A stretch of DNA of 64,000 bases, taken from assembly GCA_963676655.2 (NCBI GenBank), contig CAXXKX010000003.1, forward strand, positions 4,340,001-4,404,000. The letters are read 5' to 3'. A program made the position numbers and the translations under genes. The DNA is from G963676655 sp963676655 (GTDB lineage Bacteria; Verrucomicrobiota; Lentisphaeria; Victivallales; Victivallaceae). Below are positions 52,998 through 61,646 of this stretch, piece after piece (position 1 is the first letter of the stretch; each line of letters starts with the position of its first letter). Below the pieces are notes generated by a model. The model was not told where the DNA came from, did no database searches, and saw only the letters and a program-made list of their open reading frames with translations.

Positions 52998-55865
52998 TTA
53001 TTTGTCCTTTTTGAGGATGTCTTTGAGGTGCTGGCCGGTGTAGGACTTTTTACACGCGGCTACTTCTTCCGGAGTGCCGGCCGCTATCAGATAGCCGCCG
53101 TCGTTTCCGCCTTCCGGTCCCAGGTCGATGATATGATCGGCCACCTTTATGACGTCGAGGTTGTGTTCGATTACCAGAACCGTGTTTCCTTTGTCCCGCA
53201 GCCGGAGCAGCACGGTCAAAAGCTGATCGATGTCGGCACAGTGCAGACCGGTGGTCGGTTCGTCAAGAATATATATGGTATGGCCGCGCGGTATCCGGGC
53301 CAGTTCCGAAGCCAGTTTTACTCGCTGTGCTTCGCCGCCCGACAAAGTGGTAGCCGGTTGTCCCAAATGGATATAACCGAGTCCGACATCCTGCAGGGTT
53401 TTCAATTTACGGTACAAAGGCGGCATGGCCGAGAAGAATTCAGCCGCCTCGTTAACTGTCATGTCCAGGACATCGGCAATGTTTTTCTTTTTGAACCGGA
53501 CATTCAACGTTTCTTTGTTGAAACGCCGTCCGTTGCAGGCCGAACAGGTTACATACACATCCGGCAGAAACTGCATTTCAATCTTTTTAATGCCGTCGCC
53601 GCGGCATTCTTCGCATCTGCCGCCCTTGACGTTAAAGCTGAACCGCCCCGGTTTGTAGCCGCGCATCTTGGATTCGGGCAGTTTGGCGAACAGGTTGCGG
53701 ATCAGGCCGAAAGCGTCGGTATAAGTCGCGGCGTTGGAGCGTGGAGTGCGCCCGATCGGGCTTTGATCGATGACAATCGCTTTGTTGATATTTTCCAGCC
53801 CTTCGACTGTTTTATGTTTTCCGACAACCCGGTCGCCGATGCCAAGGTGCCGGTTAAGGGCCTTTTTGAGAATCCCGTTAACCAGTGAACTTTTGCCGGA
53901 ACCGGAAACCCCGGTGACACAACAGAAAGTTCCGAGCGGAATCTCAACATCGATATTCTTCAAATTATTTTCCGCCGCTTCACGGATGATCAGAGCATCG
54001 CCGGAACCTTTTTCCCTTTTTTCCGGAATCGCGATTTTGCGTTTGCCGGACATGAACGCGCCGGTCAGGGAGTCTTTTGACTTTTTAATTTTTTCCGGCG
54101 GTCCGGCCGCGACGACTTCGCCGCCGTGGGCTCCGGCTCCGGGCCCGAGGTCAAGAACGTAATCGGCTGCCTCGATCGTTTCGGTGTCATGTTCGACCAC
54201 AATGACGGTATTTCCAATGTCGCGCAAACCTTTCATAGTCTTGATCAGGCGTTGATTATCGCGCTGATGCAGGCCAATACTGGGTTCGTCGAGAATGTAC
54301 AGCACCCCGACCAGGCCGCAGCCAAGCTGGGTCGCCAGGCGAATACGTTGAGCTTCGCCGCCGGACAGCGTACCGCTTTCCCGGTCTAGTGTCAAGTAGT
54401 TGAGGCCGACGTCTTTTAGAAAACGCAGCCGGGAAGACACTTCGCGGACGATTTCCTCGGCTACCGCGCGGTGTTCCGCGTTCAACTCCAGATTCTCAAT
54501 AAAATCATGCGCCGCATCCACATTCAAAGCGTTGAATTCGTTGATCGGCAAGCCGCTGACCGTTACCGCCAGACTGCATGGATTGAGGCGGGCTCCGTTG
54601 CACTCGGGACACGTTTCCCGTATCATGTACTGCTTCAGCCGTTCACGGACCGAGTCGCTTTCGGTTTCCTCCATCCGCCGCTGCAAGTTGACCAGAACGC
54701 CTTCGAACGGCCGGTCCCATGTATGGCGCCGTCCGCGAATATTATAATGGAATACCAGATGTTCGTCACCGCTGCCGTATAGAATAATATGCTTGAGTTT
54801 TTCCGGCAGATCGCGAAACGGCCGGGTCAGCATATCCGGGCAGTCGTAAAATTCTGAAAGTTTACGCAGCAGTAAATTGTAGTAGATGATCAGGCGTCGC
54901 GGGCCGCGTCGCCAGCCGGGAATCGCTCCTTTGCGGATTGAGAGCGAGTCATCGGGAACGGCCAGTTTGGCGTTCATCACTAACAGAGTGCCAAGTCCGT
55001 GACAACGGGAACAGGCTCCGTAGGGACTGTTGAACGAAAAATTACGCGGCAGCAACTGGCCGAAACTGAGTTGGCAGTCAAGACAGGCCAGATGTTCACT
55101 GAGTTTTTCTTCGATCCATTCCGGCGCATCAGGTGACTGATCGTCGTTTTCAAGCATGACCGTAACTATCCCGTCGCCGTACTTCAAAGCCGTTTCGACT
55201 GAATCGTTGAGTCGGGAGTTGTCAATTTTTCCGGTCGCCAAACGGTCAACCACTGCTTCAATAGTATGCTTCTTATTTTTTTCCGGCAGTTTGAAGTCGT
55301 CATCGAGCGAAACGATGGTACCGTCGATTCTGGCCCGGACAAAACCGTCGGCACGCATTTTATCGAAAACATCGCGATGCTCTCCTTTGCGTCCGTTGAT
55401 GTATGGAGAAAGTAGCATCATTTTGCGTCCCTCGGGATATGAGAGGATCGTATTGCAGATTGATTCAGCTGACTGCGGATGCAGTTCTTTGCCGCATTCG
55501 GGACAGTGCGGAATTCCGACATGGGCATAGAGCAGACGCAGATAGTCATAAATTTCGGTTGTCGTAGCGACGGTTGAACGCGGATTGGCCCCGGCGGAGC
55601 GCTGTTCGATAGAGATTGCCGGGGACAAGCCTTCTATGTGCTCGACTTTCGGTTTTTGCATGCGGTCAAGAAATTGTCTGGCGTAAGCGGACAAACTTTC
55701 AACGTATCGCCGTTGTCCTTCAGCGTAAAGCGTGTCAAATGCCAGCGACGATTTACCCGAACCGCTGAGTCCGGTAATCACCGTGAACTTATCGCGCGGG
55801 ATTTCAACGTCGATATGTTTAAGATTGTGCAGGCTTGCGCCTTTTATTATAATATTTCCGGCCAT
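52998..55865 (-). CDS. uvrA: Excinuclease ABC subunit UvrA
   Basis: 955 residues of normal UvrA length. Two ABC modules with Walker A GLSGSGKSSLAFDTLY and GVSGSGKSSLVNGIL, signatures SGTLSGGEAQRIRLATQL and TTLSGGEAQRVKLASEL, and Walker B LYILDEPSIGLHQRDN and IYILDEPTTGLHCADI. Zinc-binding Cys pairs appear as CPECGKEL, CLDCQLSF, CPECNGAR and CEECRGDG/CSACNGRR. UvrA recognises DNA lesions in nucleotide excision repair with UvrB. It lies 4 bp from the convergent GH106-like gene with no visible terminator between them. Confidence 0.98.
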   Translation of the reverse strand: MAGNIIIKGASLHNLKHIDVEIPRDKFTVITGLSGSGKSSLAFDTLYAEGQRRYVESLSAYARQFLDRMQKPKVEHIEGLSPAISIEQRSAGANPRSTVATTTEIYDYLRLLYAHVGIPHCPECGKELHPQSAESICNTILSYPEGRKMMLLSPYINGRKGEHRDVFDKMRADGFVRARIDGTIVSLDDDFKLPEKNKKHTIEAVVDRLATGKIDNSRLNDSVETALKYGDGIVTVMLENDDQSPDAPEWIEEKLSEHLACLDCQLSFGQLLPRNFSFNSPYGACSRCHGLGTLLVMNAKLAVPDDSLSIRKGAIPGWRRGPRRLIIYYNLLLRKLSEFYDCPDMLTRPFRDLPEKLKHIILYGSGDEHLVFHYNIRGRRHTWDRPFEGVLVNLQRRMEETESDSVRERLKQYMIRETCPECNGARLNPCSLAVTVSGLPINEFNALNVDAAHDFIENLELNAEHRAVAEEIVREVSSRLRFLKDVGLNYLTLDRESGTLSGGEAQRIRLATQLGCGLVGVLYILDEPSIGLHQRDNQRLIKTMKGLRDIGNTVIVVEHDTETIEAADYVLDLGPGAGAHGGEVVAAGPPEKIKKSKDSLTGAFMSGKRKIAIPEKREKGSGDALIIREAAENNLKNIDVEIPLGTFCCVTGVSGSGKSSLVNGILKKALNRHLGIGDRVVGKHKTVEGLENINKAIVIDQSPIGRTPRSNAATYTDAFGLIRNLFAKLPESKMRGYKPGRFSFNVKGGRCEECRGDGIKKIEMQFLPDVYVTCSACNGRRFNKETLNVRFKKKNIADVLDMTVNEAAEFFSAMPPLYRKLKTLQDVGLGYIHLGQPATTLSGGEAQRVKLASELARIPRGHTIYILDEPTTGLHCADIDQLLTVLLRLRDKGNTVLVIEHNLDVIKVADHIIDLGPEGGNDGGYLIAAGTPEEVAACKKSYTGQHLKDILKKDK

Positions 55866-56087
55866 AAAAACTCCAATTTTTCTTTTGCAATAACTGTATA
55901 GCCTGATAGCAAAATATCAAATCTAGAAGCGGCTTTTTCCCGTTCAATCATTTAATTAATAATCAATATGTGCTTTTATATTTTTTGTTAAATTACTTTA
56001 CTATAGTATCTTATGCAATAATTAAAGTCAGGCTGTTTGACATTTTTCTATAAGGATAGAGCAAAGCAATGGTCAAGCTTATTTACT

Positions 56088-56933
56088 TTATTCTTTAATT
56101 CTTGAACGCCGGTATTGGCCGGGAGGAATCCCGAAATACTTTTTGAAGGCTCCGCTGAAATAGTAGATATTCGTGAACCCGACATTATAACAGATGTCCT
56201 GTAACGGGAGATTGCTGGAGGTCAGGAGGGTTCTGGCCCGGAGCATTCTCTCGGAAATCAGTAAATGTTTGAAAGACCGGCCGAATAATTCAATAACCAG
56301 ATGCCTTGTCCGTGACGGCGACAAATACAGTTCTTTAGCAAGGTCCTCAAGCTTAATTTGCTGGTGAGCGTTTTGCCTGATAAACCGGGCTATATTCCGT
56401 TTGCGACCGGATTCTTCATCTTCCGAGACATTGATCGATTTTGCATAACTTAACAGTGATTGCCCCAACTGCCATACGGTCCGGGTATATCTGGCTATTG
56501 TCGGGACATCCGGAATATCCCGCAATTGCCCGTGCATTTTCAAGTATTTCTCAGGCAGAAGACTTTTATCCGGGATTTCGCTTCTGAAACCGCTGGCGTA
56601 GATTACCGCCGGAACATTCGAGCCGTCAACAATCGGAACAACAATGTCAAAAACACCTTTCCAGCAACTTTTGGTAAAAGGCTGCTGATCCCGGTTCGCA
56701 ATCTTGTCGGACTCATAATGACAGTCGCGCTGGCAATAGGCTTCCCAGTTTGACGATATAGTCCGGCCGGACTGACAATAGGGACAGGGATGCACGTTCC
56801 TGACAAACAACGGTTCGCCATCGGCGTGACGGAATATCCCCATCCGGTCATGGATATTGATAAATACCCCCAGCATCAGTTCGGTGTCGGTAATCAGTGA
56901 TTCCGCAAAATTTTTATCTTTAATTCCGTACAT
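56088..56933 (-). CDS. AraC-family regulator with PocR-type Cys-rich sensor domain, 281 aa
   Basis: The N-terminal 150 residues resemble the PocR ligand-binding domain: FINIHDRMGIFRHADG, then Cys clusters in HPCPYCQSGRT and EAYCQRDCHYESDK, followed by GVFDIVVPIVDGSNVPAVIY. Such domains sense small organic ligands, perhaps with a metal bound by the Cys residues. The C-terminal helix-turn-helix pair is IKLEDLAKELYLSPSRTRHL and LPLQDICYNVGFTNIYYFSG. It is divergent from the FAD-oxidoreductase gene across 110 bp and probably controls that operon. Confidence 0.9.
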   Translation of the reverse strand: MYGIKDKNFAESLITDTELMLGVFINIHDRMGIFRHADGEPLFVRNVHPCPYCQSGRTISSNWEAYCQRDCHYESDKIANRDQQPFTKSCWKGVFDIVVPIVDGSNVPAVIYASGFRSEIPDKSLLPEKYLKMHGQLRDIPDVPTIARYTRTVWQLGQSLLSYAKSINVSEDEESGRKRNIARFIRQNAHQQIKLEDLAKELYLSPSRTRHLVIELFGRSFKHLLISERMLRARTLLTSSNLPLQDICYNVGFTNIYYFSGAFKKYFGIPPGQYRRSRIKE

Positions 56934-57013
56934 TTTTCTATTTTAGTTATGATTTAGCCCTTTTTCTTAAAAATACAGCCTTTTTTCGGATTTTCAAATT
57001 TAATTTTATCGGT

Positions 57014-57019
57014 TATACT
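57014..57019 (+). promoter_or_regulatory. Candidate -10 box of the FAD-oxidoreductase/PL26-like operon
   Basis: TATACT lies 24 bp before the start codon, with only a poor -35 match (TTTTCA) 17 bp upstream, suggesting activation by the divergent AraC-type regulator. Confidence 0.35.
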
Positions 57020-57043
57020 ATATTCGAAAGCGAAAGGAATGTA

Positions 57044-58312
57044 ATGATAAAACTGCAAAATATAAAATATGTAACCAGACCGTCCAGACAAGTTCCGGTG
57101 GTAACGGAATGCGACGTTCTGGTGTGTGGCGGAGGTCCGGCCGGCTGCGCGGCGGCTTTGTCCGCGGCCCGCAACGGTGCAGAAGTTGTTTTGATCGAAT
57201 CAGCCGGTTGCCTGGGTGGAGTAATGACTTCCGGATTACTATGCTGGCTGATTGATTGTGATAAGACCGGAATTGTCAGGGAACTGGCTAATGAATTGAA
57301 ATCCGGAACAGATATGGTTGAGACGCCGACGCCGGATAACTGTTACAGCCGTCCGGAAGCAATGAAACTGCTGCTTGAACAGAAATGTCTTGACGCCGGC
57401 ATATCTGTTAAATTACATACGACGGTTGTTGAAGCGATAACCGATTCAGACAACATCAACTGCGTCATAACTGAATCCAGCAGCGGCCCGGAAGCGCATT
57501 GTGCCGCAATGTATATAGATTGCACCGGCGATGGCGATCTTGGCGCTTTAGCCGGTTGCGGTTATGACCTTGGGCGCGAACCGGACGGACAAACTCAACC
57601 AATGTCGATGCTGGCATTGTTGACTGGACTCGATTTTTCCGCGGTAAGCGGGTTTACCGCGCATGTCGGCAGCGAATCCCCCTACGCAGACCTGTTGGCG
57701 GAAATGCGTCGGGCGAAACTCAACCCCTCCTATTCACGTCCCACCCTGTACCATCTCGGGAAAAATATTTTCTGTCTGGCTTCAAACCATCAATACTGTG
57801 ATGAGCCGCTCAACGCCGATGCGATTTCCCGGGCGACCCTGGAGGCTCGTCGGGAGATTAACGATCAGGTCAGTGGTTTAAGATCCCTTGGCGGAGTCTG
57901 GCGCAATATCCAATTAATCGCAACGTCAGGGGCAATCGGGATTCGCGAAGGAAGACGCATCCACGGTCTTTATAAAGTTACGAAAGATGATTTAATCTCC
58001 GGCCGCCGCCACGCGGACGCTGTTTGTGATGTCCGTTTCGGGGTGGATATCCACTCTGTGAACGGTTCCGAAAGTAAAGGCATTGTCGATGTGAAAATTG
58101 TTACGAAGCCGTATCAGATTCCGCTCCGGGCTCTGCAAAGCAGGGATCGGCGCAACCTGATGATGGCCGGACGCTGTATCAGCGGCGATTTTTTTGCGCA
58201 TTCAAGTTACCGGGTCTGTGGAAACGCCATTACTTTGGGTGAAGCGGCGGGGAAATATGCCGCTCGACAAGTAACCGCATTATATAACCTAAAAAAAATA
58301 TCTACCCATTAA
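57044..58312 (+). CDS. FAD-dependent oxidoreductase (FAD_oxidored type), 422 aa
   Basis: The dinucleotide motif is ECDVLVCGGGPAGCAAALSA, followed by the acidic end of the second strand in VVLIESAGCLGGVMTSGLL. MYIDCTGDGDLGALAGC and DLMMAGRCISGDFFAHSSYR-like segments (core RNLMMAGRCISGD) are typical of this family, common near sugar genes in Planctomycetes/Lentisphaerae-type bacteria. GAAAGGAA precedes the start. The reaction is unknown; oxidation of a sugar or polyol released by the neighbouring lyase is an inference. Confidence 0.9.
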   Translation: MIKLQNIKYVTRPSRQVPVVTECDVLVCGGGPAGCAAALSAARNGAEVVLIESAGCLGGVMTSGLLCWLIDCDKTGIVRELANELKSGTDMVETPTPDNCYSRPEAMKLLLEQKCLDAGISVKLHTTVVEAITDSDNINCVITESSSGPEAHCAAMYIDCTGDGDLGALAGCGYDLGREPDGQTQPMSMLALLTGLDFSAVSGFTAHVGSESPYADLLAEMRRAKLNPSYSRPTLYHLGKNIFCLASNHQYCDEPLNADAISRATLEARREINDQVSGLRSLGGVWRNIQLIATSGAIGIREGRRIHGLYKVTKDDLISGRRHADAVCDVRFGVDIHSVNGSESKGIVDVKIVTKPYQIPLRALQSRDRRNLMMAGRCISGDFFAHSSYRVCGNAITLGEAAGKYAARQVTALYNLKKISTH

Positions 58313-58338
58313 TTTAAAAGAAAGAAAAGGAGTATGTG

Positions 58339-59025
58339 ATGTTACAGGGAAACTTAAAATCGAAGACCAATAAATTCACCCTTATTGAACTGCTGGTTGT
58401 GATCGCGATCATTGCCATTCTTGCCTCAATGCTGCTGCCGGCACTTGGTAAAGCCAGGGAAAAGGCCCGAATGATTTCATGCACTAACAATCTGAAACAG
58501 TGGGGGACATGGACGGCATTTTACGGAGATGAACAGAATGGTTTTTTCTGGTCGGCAAATCAGGTATTGGCACCGGACAGCGGCGGAGTGGACAAATGGA
58601 GTTACTATCCGGCTTATCCCAGAGTAAGCTATTTTCCGGGTGGGAATAGAGACAAATGGAGACGGGGGGATTATATGAACGGATGTCCCACTCATTCGAA
58701 AGCTCCGACAACCACAACCGGCTACACTCAGCGTCACTACAGTTATGGCGTTAATTACAATTTAGCTAATTTCAACGGCAGCGGCTTACCGTGTAAATCG
58801 GTAAAAGTAAAAAATATAAGCTCAGTATTCTGGATCACCGACATGACAAATAACGAGAACCGCTACGGATATGATTTCAACTCGATTTCCCGGGCCGGTT
58901 TCATTCATGGCGATAATGACAATTCCAGTATCAGCGGACGGATGAATGTTCTGGTTGGCGACGGTCATGTCGAGTCATATTTACGCAATGCGGTTTCATC
59001 GGATAATTACGCGATAATCAATTAA
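58339..59025 (+). CDS. Prepilin-type N-terminal methylation domain protein (pseudopilin-like), 228 aa
   Basis: The ATG at 58339 follows AAAGGAG at an ideal distance; the in-frame GTG just before it is not needed. MLQGNLKSKTNKFTLIELLV again has Lys before the cleavage point. LLPALGKAREKARMISCTNNLKQWG follows. The C-terminal segment GFIHGDNDNSSISGRMNVLV continues GDGHVESY, a longer-spaced variant of H-x9-DG. It sits 26 bp after the oxidoreductase and 37 bp before the PL26-like gene, i.e. well inside the operon. Confidence 0.93.
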   Translation: MLQGNLKSKTNKFTLIELLVVIAIIAILASMLLPALGKAREKARMISCTNNLKQWGTWTAFYGDEQNGFFWSANQVLAPDSGGVDKWSYYPAYPRVSYFPGGNRDKWRRGDYMNGCPTHSKAPTTTTGYTQRHYSYGVNYNLANFNGSGLPCKSVKVKNISSVFWITDMTNNENRYGYDFNSISRAGFIHGDNDNSSISGRMNVLVGDGHVESYLRNAVSSDNYAIIN

Positions 59026-59062
59026 TCCTAATTCTAAATTTAAATCAAAATAAAGGTAAACA

Positions 59063-61474
59063 ATGAATAAATCGAGGCTGATAGCGGTTGCCGCAATGTT
59101 ATCATTGAATATGGCAGCTCAAAATAAAATTGATGTTTTCAAAGCCGCGGACAATCCGCTTCCGGTTGCTGTATCTGTTCCATTCGCGCAAGGAGAAGTT
59201 AAATTGGCGGATAAATTCAATATCAAATATGACGGCAGGCTTATGCCGTTGCAGACCAGTGTTTTGTCAAAATGGTCTGATGGTTCGGTAAAATGGGCCC
59301 AGGCGATAATGCCGCCGATGTCTGGAACGGTTAATGTCATTACCAACGATCCGCAGCAAAATCCTGAGGTTAAAAATCCGGTCAGCATTATCGTCCGGAA
59401 AGGTCGCTATATAATGAGCAACCAATCAACGGTTGTAGCGTTTAAGCCCGGAACAGATGACGTGCTATATAAGTCACAGGGAAGTGAATTCAGTTTTATA
59501 TTAAGTGAAACAGTGGCTGAAGCGGGAAAAACGTTAAAAGTTAAAATAGAGTCGATTGAAATCCTCGAAAAAGGTCCGCTGAAAGCGACTTTGCGTTTGC
59601 GTGGCTGGCTGGCTCCTGATGGGAAGTCGGGGCTGAGAACGATTGAAATCTTGTTATCACTTTACAGCGGGAGCCCTGTATTGGAAGTAAGGCATGTTAT
59701 CGGATTCAGTTTTGAAGATCCTGCCGTTGGGCATATGGTTGAAATGATAGATACGACAAGCGTATCAGTTCCTTTCAAACTGACAAACAATAATAATCCC
59801 GCTACAGTGGAACTCCGTGGAAAGTCGGGTATGAAGATGTTTCCCGGTGATGCAGTTACCCAATGGGAACCTGATTCTTTTGAATTGACAAAAGGCAAAA
59901 GCTCAAAAACGTATCAGGCGCAGCTTAACGGAGTTGTAACCGTACCGGTCGACGGGGGCAGGGAGTTCATGCTTTCGGCAGTTGAACTGCCTGAACAGTT
60001 TCCGGCCGGCATCGCCAGAACAGAGCAAGGGTTGACTTTGAACCTGTTCCCGGAGATAATTCCGAAAAATCGCTATACGAACCGTAAGACTGAACATATT
60101 CATTATTTCTATCTTCATACCGGCAAATATGTAACCAGGCAGGGAATGGAAAAAGAACATTGTTTTTATGTCGGAATTGTGGATAAGGCATCGAAAATCG
60201 CTAAGAACGCGGTTGCGTTGCAGACTCGAACCGTTGCTATGCCGGAACTGGATTATCTGAACCGCACCAAAACCTGGTCGATTGCTTTGCATAAGCCTGA
60301 CCGTGTCTCGAAACAGTGGGATGATATCTTTCTCACAGGTGCGAAAAACTATTTTAAGTTGCAGAAAGATGAACGCTGGTACGGCATTCTTAATTGGGGC
60401 GACTGGTTTGGTGAACGCAAAGTTAACTGGGGCAACCAGGAATATGATACGATATTCATCGACCAGGCCCTGCGTTTTAGAAATCCGGATTTATTACGAG
60501 AAGGTATCAGAGGAGCCAAGCACTTGATCGATGTTGATATAATCAGCAGTCATGCTGATATCGACCGGGTCGGAGCGGTGTGGAACCATGCACTCGGGCA
60601 TACCGGCGGATACTATCTTAAAGGATATGTCAAAAGCAAGACGCCAACTATTTTTCATTATGGACGCAATACTCCCGGTCACACCAGGCTGCGTGGAATA
60701 GCCACTGCTTACAGTCTGACTGGAGATATCAGGTTGCTTGAGCATGGAAAAAGTGCCGCGGATTTTTTAATGAAAGACGATATGTTCAGAGAACGCAATT
60801 GGCTTCCCGGGATGACCGCGCGTGAACCCGGCTGGCTGCTTTTCTGCCTGTGCGCCGTATACCGGGCCACGGGAGATGAAAAATATCTTGATGCGGCAAA
60901 TGATGTGGGTAACATTATATTGCGGCAGGCGGCCGGAAGGGGAGTGCGTCATACTTTGCTGCCTAATCCGAAAGTAAACGCGCCGCCGCGACCGGCCGAT
61001 AAAATGAAAGATTATCCGAAACTATATTACAATTCACCAAATCTTGGCGCACTGAGTTTTCCGTTGGCCTATCAAAGCGCCGGCATGATCGAACTGTACA
61101 AGTTAACCGGCCGTAAAGACGTAAAGGCAAATCTTATTGAGTGCTCAAAATACGTAAAACGTCGTTTGTATGATCCGAAAAAGAAAGGGTTTAAGCACAG
61201 TCCGTGTCCGTGGCGTCCGCAATCAACTAAACTCGGAGGAGTTGCTCCCAATGCGTTAAGATATGTTCTGGCGTTTGAGTATTCAGTTACCGGAGACAAA
61301 CAAACCAGAAAGATTATTGAGGGAAACCTGGCGGAGATGTTCAGAAAAAAACAATGGTACGGATTGAAACGTGAAAGTTTACCGGACGCGCCGAATCCGA
61401 AATCATTTACCGCCTCTTTATATTTTCTTCCGCATACCATGGAATTATTAAGAAACACCGGAATATGTAAATGA
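59063..61474 (+). CDS. Secreted PL26-like exo-rhamnogalacturonan lyase family protein (PcRGLX/YetA-like), 803 aa
   Basis: A signal peptide (MNKSRLIAVAAMLSLNMAAQ) precedes an N-terminal RIFT-barrel-like domain: PVAVSVPFAQGEVKLADKFN, LMPLQTSVLSKWSDGSVKWA, which is characteristic of PcRGLX/YetA-like proteins. The middle and C-terminal part (from about 430) is an alpha/alpha toroid with NWGDWFGERKVNWGNQEYD, GAVWNHALGHTGGYYLKGY and AREPGWLLFCLCAVYRATG. PL26 enzymes release unsaturated units from rhamnogalacturonan I. It is the large secreted enzyme next to this operon's pseudopilin. Confidence 0.83.
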   Translation: MNKSRLIAVAAMLSLNMAAQNKIDVFKAADNPLPVAVSVPFAQGEVKLADKFNIKYDGRLMPLQTSVLSKWSDGSVKWAQAIMPPMSGTVNVITNDPQQNPEVKNPVSIIVRKGRYIMSNQSTVVAFKPGTDDVLYKSQGSEFSFILSETVAEAGKTLKVKIESIEILEKGPLKATLRLRGWLAPDGKSGLRTIEILLSLYSGSPVLEVRHVIGFSFEDPAVGHMVEMIDTTSVSVPFKLTNNNNPATVELRGKSGMKMFPGDAVTQWEPDSFELTKGKSSKTYQAQLNGVVTVPVDGGREFMLSAVELPEQFPAGIARTEQGLTLNLFPEIIPKNRYTNRKTEHIHYFYLHTGKYVTRQGMEKEHCFYVGIVDKASKIAKNAVALQTRTVAMPELDYLNRTKTWSIALHKPDRVSKQWDDIFLTGAKNYFKLQKDERWYGILNWGDWFGERKVNWGNQEYDTIFIDQALRFRNPDLLREGIRGAKHLIDVDIISSHADIDRVGAVWNHALGHTGGYYLKGYVKSKTPTIFHYGRNTPGHTRLRGIATAYSLTGDIRLLEHGKSAADFLMKDDMFRERNWLPGMTAREPGWLLFCLCAVYRATGDEKYLDAANDVGNIILRQAAGRGVRHTLLPNPKVNAPPRPADKMKDYPKLYYNSPNLGALSFPLAYQSAGMIELYKLTGRKDVKANLIECSKYVKRRLYDPKKKGFKHSPCPWRPQSTKLGGVAPNALRYVLAFEYSVTGDKQTRKIIEGNLAEMFRKKQWYGLKRESLPDAPNPKSFTASLYFLPHTMELLRNTGICK

Positions 61475-61646
61475 TTGATTTTTCGGTTTAAGTTGTTTGT
61501 TAGTATGTTTTTATGATTTTATATTAATCAAACTGTCTGTTTATTAAGATTACATAAAGTTAGAGAAAATTGTTTTACAATACTGGAAAAAACTTAAACC
61601 GGGTAATATTTTAATACTTTCTATTTATCCAACAGAGGAAATACTT

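Noticed and set aside
53028..54389. Long plus-strand frames opposite uvrA
   Set aside because: uvrA has all Walker, signature and zinc motifs; the opposite frames are shadows.
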